64,000 nt of DNA from an uncultured Clostridia bacterium (lineage in GTDB: Bacteria; Bacillota; Clostridia; Saccharofermentanales; Saccharofermentanaceae). Shown here in pieces: positions 35,352-45,253 of the stretch (positions are counted from its first letter, which is position 1; every line of letters starts with the position of its first letter). The stretch covers positions 62,001-126,000 of the forward strand of contig CAMJPC010000001.1 of assembly GCA_946407705.1 (NCBI GenBank), written 5' to 3'. Below the pieces are notes generated by a model. It worked only from the letters and a program-made list of their open reading frames with translations. It was not told the DNA's origin and did no database searches. Position numbers and translations under genes: made by a program.

Positions 35352-35948
35352 TTATTTTTCTTTAGACAGCTTTTCGACCATCATTCTGAGCGCTCTGCCC
35401 CTGTGGCTTATGGAGTTTTTCTGTTCAGGCGGCATCTGCGCGGTCGTCATGCCGAATTCCGGCACATAGAAAATGGGATCATATCCGAAGCCGTTCTCTC
35501 CGGCGGGCTTCTCATGAAGGACTCCCTCACACTCTCCCCTTACGGTAAAGCTCGTTCCGTCGGGCCTTACGACCGCGATGGCACAGCAGAAACGTGCAGT
35601 CCTCTTCTCCTCGGGAACGTCCTTGAGCATTTCAAAGATCCTGGCAAACTTCTCGGGATAAGTCGAATCTTCACCGCAGAAGCGTGCGGAATAGATGCCG
35701 GGAGCACCGTCCAATGCGTCAATGCAAAGGCCCGAGTCATCAGCCATTACGTAGTCATCGGACTTGGCGAGAGCATGAACCGCATTTGCCTTTATCAGAG
35801 CGTTCTCTTCAAAAGTCTTTCCGTCCTCGATTATGTCAGCCTTGATCCCGGCCTCTTTCATTGAAACCGCCTTATATCCGGTTCCCTCAAGTATCTCGTC
35901 GATCTCTCTGACCTTGTCTTCATTGGATGTTGCGATAACAAGCCTCAT
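35352..35948 (-). CDS. rdgB: Non-canonical purine NTP pyrophosphatase RdgB/HAM1
   Basis: Removes dITP/XTP from the nucleotide pool. 198 residues with IATSNEDKVREI at the N-terminus and DDSGLCIDALDGAPGIYSAR, then GFGYDPIFYVP and SHRGRALRMM. GGAGG lies five bases before the chosen ATG (35946-35948), four codons inside the frame. The start overlaps the upstream methyltransferase stop by four bases. Confidence 0.96.
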   Translation of the reverse strand: MRLVIATSNEDKVREIDEILEGTGYKAVSMKEAGIKADIIEDGKTFEENALIKANAVHALAKSDDYVMADDSGLCIDALDGAPGIYSARFCGEDSTYPEKFARIFEMLKDVPEEKRTARFCCAIAVVRPDGTSFTVRGECEGVLHEKPAGENGFGYDPIFYVPEFGMTTAQMPPEQKNSISHRGRALRMMVEKLSKEK

Positions 35949-37390
35949 ATAAGCCTCCATGCTTTCGGATACATATTCTTTATCTGCGTTCCGCCGACCT
36001 TGCCGAATCCCAGGGGAGCGCTGCCGATGCCGACTACGATGGTTCCGTTGCCGGTAACACCGTCATCAGGCATGAGCTGAATGGTCTCGCCCTTCAGATA
36101 TCTTTCGAGTCTCGGGTCATCAAAACCCAGGGCAAGATAGCGGTCAGGCTTGATCATCTCTTTGGAAAAAGTCAGCGCAAGGCTGTTCGACGGCGCGAAA
36201 ACGCTCTTTCCCGCTGAAGTAAGCCTTGAATCGCCGATGTAGAGCCCCGTCTTGCAGACTTTCAGACCCTTGAACAAGTTCTCATCGAAATCTATCAGGA
36301 ACACGCCGCCGCTGTGGTTCGTGTAAGGAATCCTGGTGATCTCTTCCAAGCCTGCATCCGTAAGTATGTCTGCAAGGAATTCTCTCGCAAGATCGAATCC
36401 TCTTCTTTCAGATGCCTTCAAAGGCTTATTTGAGCGGACATATCCGGATATTGGAGTCTGCCTTGCGGTCTTCTCACCTTTGACCATATGCACGCAGAAA
36501 TGCCCGTCACCGCGGTTCATGTGCGGCCAGACGCGCATCGAGCCGTTTGCATTATGAGTGATCCCCTTGATCTCCGGATGCGGGATTATCTGATATGAAG
36601 GATGTCTTTCGATGAACGAGCTGATCATGAGCTCATCTTCTTCCTCGCAGAATGTGCACGTCGAATAGACGATCTCTCCGCCTTCCCTGAGCATTATGTC
36701 TGCAGCATCGAGGATCGATCTCTGGACCGGAACGATCGATTCGGGACCGTACTTCTCATAGCTTGCGCAAGCCGAACGGTCACGTCTGAACATGCCCTCT
36801 CCCGAGCACGGAGCGTCAATGAGGATCTTGTCAAAGAACCCCGGAAGCCTCTTTGCGATGTTATCGGGATTCTCGTTGAGTATTACGGAATTGGTGATAC
36901 CGGATCTTTCAATGTTGCGCAGAAGCGCTTTGGAACGCTCATAGTTGATCTCGTTGGCAACGAGAAGTCCTTTGCCCTTCAGGTCTTCACCGATACGGCA
37001 GGCCTTTCCTCCGGGCGCAGCACAAAGATCCAATACGATCTCGCCGGGCTTTGCCGAAAGCACCTGTGCGGGAAGCATTGCCGAAGGCTCCTGAGGATAG
37101 AAAACACCCGCGTGATACAAAGGATTCCTTCCCGTCTTCCTTGTGTCGTCAGTATCTTCGCTTAGATAATAGCCGCCTTCACACCATTCAACGGGATCAA
37201 GAGCCGTAAAAGTGGGATCTATATGCTTTATGAGGCCCTCATGCTGCGAGGGAACCGTTTTCGTGCGCGAGAACCTGACACCGTGAAGCGGTATCTTGTC
37301 AAAGCTCTCATAAAAGCCCTCCGAGGGCACTTCGGGATGGCGCGCGAAAAAGGAATCCGTCTCCTTTATGAACTTTTCGGGCAGCTTCAT
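35945..37390 (-). CDS. rRNA (cytosine-C5-)-methyltransferase, RsmF type
   Basis: NOL1/NOP2/Sun family enzyme, 481 residues. SAM-binding motif LDLCAAPGGKACRIGEDL at about residue 110; motif IV DAPCSGEGMFRRD and motif VI STCTFCEEEDE provide the two cysteines (catalytic and release). The C-terminal region resembles RsmF with an RNA-binding tail. The specific C site is inferred only. It is coupled with rdgB and the upstream pepF (4-base overlap). Confidence 0.9.
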   Translation of the reverse strand: MKLPEKFIKETDSFFARHPEVPSEGFYESFDKIPLHGVRFSRTKTVPSQHEGLIKHIDPTFTALDPVEWCEGGYYLSEDTDDTRKTGRNPLYHAGVFYPQEPSAMLPAQVLSAKPGEIVLDLCAAPGGKACRIGEDLKGKGLLVANEINYERSKALLRNIERSGITNSVILNENPDNIAKRLPGFFDKILIDAPCSGEGMFRRDRSACASYEKYGPESIVPVQRSILDAADIMLREGGEIVYSTCTFCEEEDELMISSFIERHPSYQIIPHPEIKGITHNANGSMRVWPHMNRGDGHFCVHMVKGEKTARQTPISGYVRSNKPLKASERRGFDLAREFLADILTDAGLEEITRIPYTNHSGGVFLIDFDENLFKGLKVCKTGLYIGDSRLTSAGKSVFAPSNSLALTFSKEMIKPDRYLALGFDDPRLERYLKGETIQLMPDDGVTGNGTIVVGIGSAPLGFGKVGGTQIKNMYPKAWRLI

Positions 37391-39099
37391 AAGTTAAGGA
37401 ACTCCGCGGTGCTGTAAGCAAGGCGCTTGATAACGTCGGTATTGAACGGAGATTCGAGCCTTGCGCTCTTGAGGAGCGAGAGGAACGTGTCGCTTCCGCC
37501 CATCGAGCAAAGGTCGTTATACTTGGCGAGAGCAGACTTCATGTCCACTCTTGACTCGTCCCAGAGTTCGAGAGCGCAGATCTGCGAGAGACAGTAATCG
37601 ATGTAATAGAACGGCGTCGTGAAGATGTGATCCTTCTTCATCCAGGCACCGCCCATTGCATGGAAAGGAGTCTGCGTCTCATCGTAGTTGATGTAAGGCT
37701 GGTATCTTTCCTCAAGTTCTTTCCAGACGGCATGACGCTCGTCAGGCGTAAGCTCGGGCTTGTCGTAGATTACGTGCTGGAACTCGTCGACCATGCAGCC
37801 GTAAGGCAGGAACAGGAGTCCGTCGGTCATGTGAAGTTCTGTGTACTGCTCAGCCTTCTCGCCGTAGAAGATATTCATGTACGGATATGACATGTATTCC
37901 ATCGCAGTCGAGTGGATCTCACATGTCTCGAGCGTCGGTGAAAGGCATTCGACAAAAGGCGAAGACTCCGCGCCCTGAAGGGCCGCATAAGCGTGTCCGC
38001 CCTCATGGATAACCGTTGCGACGTCGTCATATGTGCCGTTGCCGTTCATGAAAACAAACGGGATGCAGTAATCTTCCAGATACATGCAGTAGCCGCCCGT
38101 GGACTTGTTGGGACGCGAAAGGATGTCCGTAAAGCCGTGGGATGAGAGAACGTCAAAGAAGCTCGGGCTCATGCCGAACATCTTCCTGTAGAATTCGCCC
38201 GTGGCTTTCTCGTAGGATTCCTTGCTTACCTTCGGAGTGGGGTTGCCGCCCTTGAAAAGACAAGGCAGATCGTAGAACATCAGTTCGCCTACGCCGAGTC
38301 TCTCCTTCTGGAGATTCCTGATCTGCTTCGTAAGCGGAACGATGTACTTGAGGATGTTCTCCCTGAACTGCTCGACGTCCTTGCGGTTATAGTCGTAGCG
38401 TTCCATGCGCTTGTAGCCGAGTTCGGTGAAGTTGTTGTATCCAAGCTTGCGGGCAGCCTGTGTCCTTACCTTGACGAGATCGTCGTAGATCCTGTCATAG
38501 GTCTCCCTTCTTCCCTGATAGTAAACGTCTAAAGCCATGTGGGCTTCCTTGCGGACGTTCCTGTCGGTCGATTCAAGATAAGGGACCAGGAGGCTTAAGT
38601 TAAGCGTTCTGTGGCCAAACTGGATCTCAGCTTCGGACTGAAGCTGGGAGTACTCATTTTCGAGAGAAGCTTCTTTTGCAAGTTCATCCAGGATCTCGGA
38701 AGATACGATCTCCTTCTGGTTCTTGGCCTTGCGGAAGATCATGTCCCCGTACTTCTCCCTTAACTGGTCTGCCAGAGGGCAGTTAAGAAGTCCGGTCATG
38801 AAAGCCGATGCAAGTTCTTCAACTCTTGCCGCAGCATCTTCGTAGAACTCTATCTCGTCTCTGTAGAACTCGTTTGAAGTATCAATGTCATGAAGGATCT
38901 GGCAGAGCGCATAGGACGTGTCAAATGAGCTTATGGCCAGCTCGTACTCGCCGATGGCCTCATCGGCAGCCTCAACGGTCTTGGCCGTCATGAGCCTGAG
39001 CCTGACGCCTCTGACCAGTTCGGTGAACTTGTCGAGGTCAGGTCTTACGTACTTAACGTCATGAAAATCGGGTACTCCGCCCATCGTTTCTTCAGACAT
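37387..39099 (-). CDS. M3-family oligoendopeptidase
   Basis: 570-residue cytoplasmic zinc peptidase of the PepF/thimet type, degrading short peptides. Zinc motif HEGGHAYA (HExxH) at about residue 357 and the downstream Glu in SPTLETCEIHSTAMEYM complete the metal site. The N-terminal part is helical. No signal peptide. It lies directly after argS. Confidence 0.93.
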   Translation of the reverse strand: MSEETMGGVPDFHDVKYVRPDLDKFTELVRGVRLRLMTAKTVEAADEAIGEYELAISSFDTSYALCQILHDIDTSNEFYRDEIEFYEDAAARVEELASAFMTGLLNCPLADQLREKYGDMIFRKAKNQKEIVSSEILDELAKEASLENEYSQLQSEAEIQFGHRTLNLSLLVPYLESTDRNVRKEAHMALDVYYQGRRETYDRIYDDLVKVRTQAARKLGYNNFTELGYKRMERYDYNRKDVEQFRENILKYIVPLTKQIRNLQKERLGVGELMFYDLPCLFKGGNPTPKVSKESYEKATGEFYRKMFGMSPSFFDVLSSHGFTDILSRPNKSTGGYCMYLEDYCIPFVFMNGNGTYDDVATVIHEGGHAYAALQGAESSPFVECLSPTLETCEIHSTAMEYMSYPYMNIFYGEKAEQYTELHMTDGLLFLPYGCMVDEFQHVIYDKPELTPDERHAVWKELEERYQPYINYDETQTPFHAMGGAWMKKDHIFTTPFYYIDYCLSQICALELWDESRVDMKSALAKYNDLCSMGGSDTFLSLLKSARLESPFNTDVIKRLAYSTAEFLNL

Positions 39100-39100
39100 A

Positions 39101-40837
39101 TCACATCTTCTCCACTACGCCGATTCCGAGGAGTCCCAATCCGGACTTGATAACGTCACAGACTGCTTCGCAGAGCGCGAGCCTTGCAGTCTTGAGTTCT
39201 TCTGTCTCGGCATTCAGGATGCTCGAATTATTGTAGAACCTGTTGAAATTACGTGCGATCAGTGCGATCTGACGTGCGATGATGAAAGGCTCATAGCTCT
39301 CAGCTGCCCTTTCGACGGCACCGGAGAAATCAGAAAGGCTTCTGATGACCGCATATTCCTCGTCACCCGTGAGGCACTCGAGAGCAGCACCGTCAGAAGA
39401 AGCCAGACCCTCGCCTGCAGCCTTTCTGAGTATGGAACGCGTACGTGCATACGTATAGATGAGGTAAGGCGCCGTATCGCCCTCGAAATCGAGCATGTCA
39501 TCCCAATCGAAAAGGATGTCCTTCTCACGGCCTGCCTTGAGGTATGTGTACTTGACCGCGCCGATGCCGACTACTTCGGAGATCTGCTTAACTTCTTCCT
39601 CGGTCATGTCACCGCCTCTTTCAGCAGCATTCTTCCTGATGATCTCAGCCGTCTTCTCAACGGTTCTTTCGAGAAGCTCATCGAGCTTGATGATGTTGCC
39701 TTCACGAGTGGAGAAAGCGCTTCCGTCCTTGAACTTGAGAAGTCCGAAGCCTACGTGGATGCAGTTGTCTGCCCAGTCAAAGCCTGCCTTCTTCAGAACG
39801 CCGAAGACCTGCCTGAAGTGAAGCTGCTGAGGAAGACCTACAACATAGATATTCCTGTAGAAATCGTATTCATCGTGTCTGTAGATGGCTGCCGCAAGGT
39901 CTCTTGAAGCGTAAATGGTGGTTCCGTCGCTCTTCAGGATCATGCAGGGAGGCATGACGTCGTCTTCAAACTTAACGACCTGTGCGCCTTCGCTCTCCTC
40001 AAGGAGTCCTTTGTCCCTGAGAAGGTCAACGACAGCGGGGATCCTTGAAGAATAGAAGGATTCGCCGTTATAGTTGTCGAACTTTACTCCGAGCCTCTGA
40101 TATGTCTTTTCAAAGACCTCAAGGCTCAGATCCCTGAACATCTTCCAGAGCGCGACTTCTTCCTCATTGCCCTCCTCGAGCTTTCTGAAGTTCTCCCTCG
40201 CGGTATCCTCAAGGCTCTCGTCGTTCTTGGCTTCCTGATGGAATTTGACGTAGATCCTCGTAAGCTCTTCAATTGCGTCAGTCTCCATGGCCTTCTCATC
40301 GCCCCAGAGCCTCCAGGCCGTGATGAGCTTACCGAACTGCGTTCCGTAATCACCAAGGTGATTGAACCTTATTACGTTATATCCGAGCTTTGAGTAGATA
40401 TTCGAGATGGAATCACCGAGGATGGTCGTGAAAGCGTGACCTACGTGGAAAGGCTTGGCGATGTTGGGCGAAGAAAACTCGACGATGACGTTCTTGCCTT
40501 CGCCTGTCTTTGCGCTTCCGAAGTTATCGCCCTCTGTACGGATCTCGGAAATGAGTTCCTTTGCAAGGACCTTGCGGTCGAGCTTGAAATTGAGATAAGG
40601 GCCGACGGCAGCTGCCTTGAGTTCTTCTGAAGCTCCCTTTGTGGCTCTTTCGTCACCTGCGAGTTCCTGCGCGATGAGCGGAGGAGCCTTGCGGAGGGTT
40701 TTCGCGAGCGTGAAGCACGGGAACGCGAAATCACCCATATCAAGCCTGGGAGGTATTTCGATGAGCTCGAAAACCTTTTCCTTCTCAAGTCCGGTAATCT
40801 CAGAGATATTGCCGGCGATCAAGTCCTTGTAGTCCAT
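39101..40837 (-). CDS. argS: Arginyl-tRNA synthetase
   Basis: 578 residues. N-terminal additional domain, HIGH-like motif FSSPNIAKPFHVGH at about residue 125, KMSKS-like SAFSTREGN, and the C-terminal anticodon-binding DALR domain ending VCDVIKSGLGLLGIGVVEKM. I chose ATG 40835-40837, with AGGTG eight bases upstream, rather than the GTG three codons earlier. It precedes the M3 peptidase by one base. Confidence 0.97.
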   Translation of the reverse strand: MDYKDLIAGNISEITGLEKEKVFELIEIPPRLDMGDFAFPCFTLAKTLRKAPPLIAQELAGDERATKGASEELKAAAVGPYLNFKLDRKVLAKELISEIRTEGDNFGSAKTGEGKNVIVEFSSPNIAKPFHVGHAFTTILGDSISNIYSKLGYNVIRFNHLGDYGTQFGKLITAWRLWGDEKAMETDAIEELTRIYVKFHQEAKNDESLEDTARENFRKLEEGNEEEVALWKMFRDLSLEVFEKTYQRLGVKFDNYNGESFYSSRIPAVVDLLRDKGLLEESEGAQVVKFEDDVMPPCMILKSDGTTIYASRDLAAAIYRHDEYDFYRNIYVVGLPQQLHFRQVFGVLKKAGFDWADNCIHVGFGLLKFKDGSAFSTREGNIIKLDELLERTVEKTAEIIRKNAAERGGDMTEEEVKQISEVVGIGAVKYTYLKAGREKDILFDWDDMLDFEGDTAPYLIYTYARTRSILRKAAGEGLASSDGAALECLTGDEEYAVIRSLSDFSGAVERAAESYEPFIIARQIALIARNFNRFYNNSSILNAETEELKTARLALCEAVCDVIKSGLGLLGIGVVEKM

Positions 40838-40890
40838 AAGTAACACCTACTCTTATTTTTTACATTAGTGAGAGACATATTAACACACTT

Positions 40891-40919
40891 TTGCCGTTTT
40901 CGACATTATGGAGTATACT
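40891..40919 (+). promoter_or_regulatory. Promoter of the MraY-like gene
   Basis: TTGCCG (40891-40896), 17 bases, TATACT (40914-40919), giving a leader of about 30 nt to the ATG at 40957. Confidence 0.75.
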
Positions 40920-40956
40920 TAACGGACTTTAAAACGAACACAGGGTCATTTATCTG

Positions 40957-41940
40957 ATGGATTTGATATATAGGATCGCGGCAGGCAGCATCTCCGCGTT
41001 TATCGTTACAGTACTTCTGCTCAAGTTCCTTCCGGGCGAGAAGTTCCTTCTGGGACACGACCGCGGAAGAAAATTTGCGCAGGGTTCTGCAGTCAATATC
41101 GGCAAACCGACCGGCGTCGGTTTCTATTTCACGATGGTTTTTGCCATCGCGTCCGCCGTTGCCTGCTATTTTTCGCGTTCTCTCCTGCTCGCCCTTATAG
41201 CCATCGTAGCCGCCATGATGACGGGATTCCTCGATGACAGATCCAAGAATCCCTGGAACGAATACCTCAAAGGCTTCCTCGACTTCATTATGTCGCTTCT
41301 GGGCGCTCTCATCTGCGTCTGGTTCTACGGAAATAACCTGACCATCGGCCTTACGGGCTCCAAGATCGAGCTTCACCCCGTGCTTTTCTATCTTCTTGCG
41401 GTGCTCCTTTTCGTCGTATCCATCAACGCTACGAACGCAACTGACGGAATCGACGGCCTTTCAGGCTCGCTTTCCATACTGAGCATAGCCACCCTCTTTA
41501 CGGTAAGCATCGTAAACACAACATTTGAGAATGCAAACAAGAACGGCCTGATCATCGGTGCCATCATGATCGCGGTGCTTATCGCTTACCTGATCTTCAA
41601 CTTCAATCCGAGCAAGATGCTCATGGGCGACGCGGGTTCACGCGCTTTGGGCTTCTTCATTGCCTTCTACGCTATCTACCTCAAGATTCCCTTTGCCTAT
41701 CTCATCGTCGGTCTTCCGTTCCTCTGTGACGGCGGTATCTCCATCTTCAAGATAACCGTAGGAAGACTCACCAAGAAAAAGATAATCCCTTTCAAGAACA
41801 TCACCACCCCGCTTCACGACGAACTCCGCAAGAACCGCGGATTCAAGGTACGCAAGGTCTGGACAGTGCTCGTGCTCTGCACTCTCGTTCTCGATCTCAT
41901 CTATATCGGGGTTACATTGGCGATTCACGCCGCAAGATAA
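40957..41940 (+). CDS. MraY-like phospho-N-acetylmuramoyl-pentapeptide transferase
   Basis: 327-residue polytopic membrane protein with about ten helices. It has the polyprenyl-phosphate glycosyl-1-phosphate transferase motifs GFLDDRSK, NATNATDGIDGLSG and MGDAGSRALGFF. The MraY histidine loop, normally PLHHHFE, reads TPLHDEL, so two of the three His are absent. It could be the housekeeping enzyme of a divergent lineage or a paralogue handling another sugar. It lies outside any division/cell-wall cluster. Confidence 0.85.
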   Translation: MDLIYRIAAGSISAFIVTVLLLKFLPGEKFLLGHDRGRKFAQGSAVNIGKPTGVGFYFTMVFAIASAVACYFSRSLLLALIAIVAAMMTGFLDDRSKNPWNEYLKGFLDFIMSLLGALICVWFYGNNLTIGLTGSKIELHPVLFYLLAVLLFVVSINATNATDGIDGLSGSLSILSIATLFTVSIVNTTFENANKNGLIIGAIMIAVLIAYLIFNFNPSKMLMGDAGSRALGFFIAFYAIYLKIPFAYLIVGLPFLCDGGISIFKITVGRLTKKKIIPFKNITTPLHDELRKNRGFKVRKVWTVLVLCTLVLDLIYIGVTLAIHAAR

Positions 41941-41955
41941 CTCTTCAGAATTAAT

Positions 41956-43341
41956 TCAGATCTTTTTGGAAAGCTCTTCAAGAGCCGCTCCGACCGTCTC
42001 TTCATACGAAGGATGTGAACGGACGGACTTGAGGCACTGGTCTGCCGTAAGGCGGTTTGTGATAGCCAGTACGAGTTCGCCGATTATGTCCGAAGCGTTG
42101 GCACACATGATCTGCGCACCGATCAGTATTCCCGTCTCCTTATCGGCAACGAGCTTAACAAACCCTCTTTCCTCTCTGGAAATGACCGATCTGGAATTTG
42201 CAGCAGTTACCGCCCTTGCAGTTACAGCCGTGATGCCTTCTTCTTTCGCATCAGTCTCCGTCATGCCAGCGCACGCGATCTCAGGCGAAGAATAAACGCA
42301 CGCCGGGATGCAGCTCATGTCATGCCTGGGTGCTTTTCCCGCAAGGATCATGGCGATGTTCTCGCCTTCGGCAGTTGCCTTGTGGGCAAGCTGGATGCCG
42401 TTTGTTACATCGCCTGCAGCATAGATGTGCTCTATGGAAGTCAGGCCGTCCGCACCGGTAACGATGCGGCCGTTATTCATCTCAAGCTTATCTGCCACGC
42501 CTCCGGGAATAACAGCGCGGCGTCCCGTGGCAACAAGGACCCTGTCTGCGGTGACGGTCTTCTCTTCTCCGCCCACATTAAACGTGACTTCAGCCTTGCC
42601 GCCGTTATCTGCGATCTTATTCACCTTTGCATCTGAATATATCTCAGCGCCGCGGTTCTTAAGTATCATCTGAAGATTTCTGGCAACGTCCTTGTCCATG
42701 TTAGCAAGGATCCTGGGAAGTGCCTCGATAACCGTGACCTTACGTCCGAGATCCGTATAGAGCGAGGCGAATTCACAGCCGATGACTCCGCCGCCTACGA
42801 TTATCAGGCTTTCGGGGAGTTCCGTTCCTTCAAGAAGATCGTTGCTGGTGAGAACGACATTTGAATCAATGCCTTCTATCGGGGGAAGCGCAGGCTCCGT
42901 GCCTGTCGCGAGCAGGACATCCTTAGACTTGTATGAAGTCCCTCCGATATCCACGGAGACGTTTCCTTCTTCATCAACGGTTACGGATGCAGCCTTTCCC
43001 TTGACGATCTCCACACCGCTTGAAGATACCGACTGTTCAAGGCCCGCGGTAAGCATCCTTACGGTCTCGTCACGGTATGCAAAAAGCTTTTCTTTATTGA
43101 CCGAGGCTGAAGCATCAACTCCGAATGCCGAAGCCGAATTTAGCTGTCTGATAAGTCCTGATGAATGAAGCAGCGCCTTTGTGGGAATGCAGCCTCTGTT
43201 AAGGCATGTGCCGCCCAATACGTTCCTGCTGTCCGCTATCAGCGTGGAAAGTCCCTGCCTTGAAGCAGTCATTGCAGCGGAATAGCCGGCGGGACCACCG
43301 CCTATTACAATCAAATCGTAGATCTTTTCAGAGTTTTCCAT
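41956..43341 (-). CDS. lpdA: Dihydrolipoyl dehydrogenase
   Basis: Flavoprotein that oxidises dihydrolipoyl groups with NAD+. 461 residues: FAD motif GGGPAGYSAA, redox disulfide GGTCLNRGCIPTK (two Cys five apart), NAD motif VGGGVIGCEFA, AAGDV, and the C-terminal HPSYEETV with the catalytic His. No N-terminal lipoyl domain. It is the third gene of a lipoyl group following gcvH and lplA. Confidence 0.95.
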   Translation of the reverse strand: MENSEKIYDLIVIGGGPAGYSAAMTASRQGLSTLIADSRNVLGGTCLNRGCIPTKALLHSSGLIRQLNSASAFGVDASASVNKEKLFAYRDETVRMLTAGLEQSVSSSGVEIVKGKAASVTVDEEGNVSVDIGGTSYKSKDVLLATGTEPALPPIEGIDSNVVLTSNDLLEGTELPESLIIVGGGVIGCEFASLYTDLGRKVTVIEALPRILANMDKDVARNLQMILKNRGAEIYSDAKVNKIADNGGKAEVTFNVGGEEKTVTADRVLVATGRRAVIPGGVADKLEMNNGRIVTGADGLTSIEHIYAAGDVTNGIQLAHKATAEGENIAMILAGKAPRHDMSCIPACVYSSPEIACAGMTETDAKEEGITAVTARAVTAANSRSVISREERGFVKLVADKETGILIGAQIMCANASDIIGELVLAITNRLTADQCLKSVRSHPSYEETVGAALEELSKKI

Positions 43342-43370
43342 AGTACCTTCAGCCGTCAGGTTTTTATAGA

Positions 43371-44090
43371 TTATATACTAAAAAGCCATTCGTGCGAGGA
43401 AAGCCTGTTTCTTGCTTCTTTTACCATGGCAGCGTCAGCATCTTCTTCTCCCGCCCTGTCCGCTTTTCCGAATCGTTCCTCGAAAACCTTTATTATGCTT
43501 TCCCTGACGTCACTGATCTCAAGACCGAGATTTGCAACCCTCGCCTTTACGCTCTTGACGCCGTGTCTTTCGAGTTTGGCCGATGAAGGCGTAAGATACT
43601 TCACCATCTTCTCAATGTCGCATGAACAAAGGATCGTTCCGTGATGAAAACAGGGAGCATCTGCATCAGGACCTGACTGGTAAAAAGCGCTTCCCGAGAA
43701 CTTAGCTCCCGTGGAAGCTATCCCAAGGTCATTGTTTCCCGTCCTGCAGGTATCTATTCCAAAGGCTTTGACGGCCTCCGATATGATCCCGAAATTCTCG
43801 TCTATGGACATGATGCCTCTGGGCGCGATGAAGGTGAAATTCATGTTGCCCATGTCGTGGTAAACGGCACCGCCGCCTGAGATCCTTTTCGAGAGAGTAA
43901 CGCCGTCTTCTTTCATCTTCTCAATGTCGCACTCGGCTTTTGCATCCTGGTGGCGGCCTATTACGACGGTCCTGTCATTCTGCCACAGATATAAGATCCT
44001 GCGGCCGCAAGACGTCTTCAAAAGGGTTTCTTCTATTGCGAGATTCTGATACGGATCGGTCGAGACACCGGTTACGATAAGAGGCTTCAT
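43371..44090 (-). CDS. lplA: Lipoate-protein ligase A family, catalytic domain only
   Basis: 239 residues of the BPL/LplA catalytic fold with RISGGGAVYHDMGNMNF, KFSGSAFYQ containing the catalytic Lys and GRHQDAKAE. It lacks the C-terminal accessory domain of about 80 residues found in full LplA, so it may be an amidotransferase-like or split ligase. It attaches lipoate to carriers such as the adjacent H protein. The ATG overlaps the gcvH stop (TAATG). Confidence 0.9.
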   Translation of the reverse strand: MKPLIVTGVSTDPYQNLAIEETLLKTSCGRRILYLWQNDRTVVIGRHQDAKAECDIEKMKEDGVTLSKRISGGGAVYHDMGNMNFTFIAPRGIMSIDENFGIISEAVKAFGIDTCRTGNNDLGIASTGAKFSGSAFYQSGPDADAPCFHHGTILCSCDIEKMVKYLTPSSAKLERHGVKSVKARVANLGLEISDVRESIIKVFEERFGKADRAGEEDADAAMVKEARNRLSSHEWLFSI

Positions 44091-44470
44091 TATTTAAGCG
44101 TCTTAATGTATTCGTCGTATTCTTCCGCCGAAAGGAGTTCTCCCTTGTCCGTGATATCACCGATTACCGCGAACCATGCTTCGTACGGATCGCTGTTTAT
44201 GAGCGTGGGATTATCCATGACTTCCTCATTGACGGAGATTACCTTTCCGGTAACCGGAGAATAAACGTCTGAGACGGTCTTGATGCTCTCAACGTCGCAG
44301 AACGGTGTATCGGCAGTGACCTCATCACCTGTTTCGGGAAGATTTGCAAAAACGATATTGCCCAGTTCCTTCTGAGCATAGTCACTGATGCCTACGAGGC
44401 ATGTACCGTCATCTTTGAATATAGCCCACTCATGCTGCCTGGAATACAGGCGGTCATTCTTTTCGCTCAT
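44090..44470 (-). CDS. gcvH: Glycine cleavage system H protein
   Basis: 126-residue lipoyl carrier. The lipoylated Lys lies in ESIKTVSDVYSPVTG at about residue 62. In glycine cleavage it shuttles an aminomethyl group between GcvP and GcvT, but neither gene is near; only lplA and lpd follow, and dehydratase-type genes precede it. AAGGAG lies before the ATG. An alternative role as lipoyl redox carrier or sulfur/lipoyl relay is possible. Confidence 0.95.
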   Translation of the reverse strand: MSEKNDRLYSRQHEWAIFKDDGTCLVGISDYAQKELGNIVFANLPETGDEVTADTPFCDVESIKTVSDVYSPVTGKVISVNEEVMDNPTLINSDPYEAWFAVIGDITDKGELLSAEEYDEYIKTLK

Positions 44471-44515
44471 AAGTTCAACTCCTTAATCCGCCATATGCGG
44501 CAAGTCAAGTATACA

Positions 44516-45253
44516 CTAATTTGATGCGATTATAGCAGCACCTATGGCTGAAAGATAAGGCGAATGCTCCGGAACAGTGACCGGAATGCCGAAAACGGCT
44601 GTAGCGTAGCGCTCAATGCCAGGGATCTGCGATAATCCGCCGGTAAACAAAAGGCTCTCACATCTGACCTTGGAAAGCAGAGCCTTGGACTGTACCAGAA
44701 CCTGCCAGATAACGCCTCTCATAATGTCCTCAGGCTTTACGTTGCCCGCGATAAGTTCTGTGATCTCTGACTGGGCAAATACCGCGCAGGTCGATGAAAG
44801 CTTAACGGAAGGCTCATCGGAATCACCAAGCGTGATGCTCCCGAATTCCTGCTGAAGCAGATTAGTCGAGTTAGAAACGAACATACCGCAGCCGGCTGCG
44901 CACTTGTCGTTTACGAAAAACTCCTTAAGACGGCCGTCCTTGCATACGATTATCTTCGTATCCTGCCCTCCGATGTCGAGAACGACGTCAAAATCCGGCG
45001 CAATCTTGCCTGCTCCAGCCGCCAGAGCCACGAGCTCTGATACGGAGCCGTCAGCTTCCGCGTTGTTCTTGCCATAACCGCAGGAGACTATCTTGTCGCA
45101 GTGATAAAGGTCCCTTAGTTCTTTAGTCTTCCTCTCGAAATACTCCTTTTGCCTGATCGGAGTCCTTTCGGAAGAGAGCATGACGATCTCACTGCCGTCC
45201 AAGACGCAGTATTTTGTATAGGTCGATCCGATGTCAATTCCTATAGAACTCAA
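44516..45253 (-). CDS. 2-hydroxyacyl-CoA dehydratase activator, ATPase
   Basis: BadF/HgdC family ATP-dependent electron donor, 245 residues. Actin-like ATP motifs GIDIGSTYTK and VLDIGGQDTK; cluster cysteines in CAAGCGMF and CAVFAQSEI bind a [4Fe-4S] cluster shared across the dimer. It would push low-potential electrons into the partner at 45250-46392. The ATG overlaps the partner stop by four bases. Confidence 0.92.
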   Translation of the reverse strand: MSSIGIDIGSTYTKYCVLDGSEIVMLSSERTPIRQKEYFERKTKELRDLYHCDKIVSCGYGKNNAEADGSVSELVALAAGAGKIAPDFDVVLDIGGQDTKIIVCKDGRLKEFFVNDKCAAGCGMFVSNSTNLLQQEFGSITLGDSDEPSVKLSSTCAVFAQSEITELIAGNVKPEDIMRGVIWQVLVQSKALLSKVRCESLLFTGGLSQIPGIERYATAVFGIPVTVPEHSPYLSAIGAAIIASN

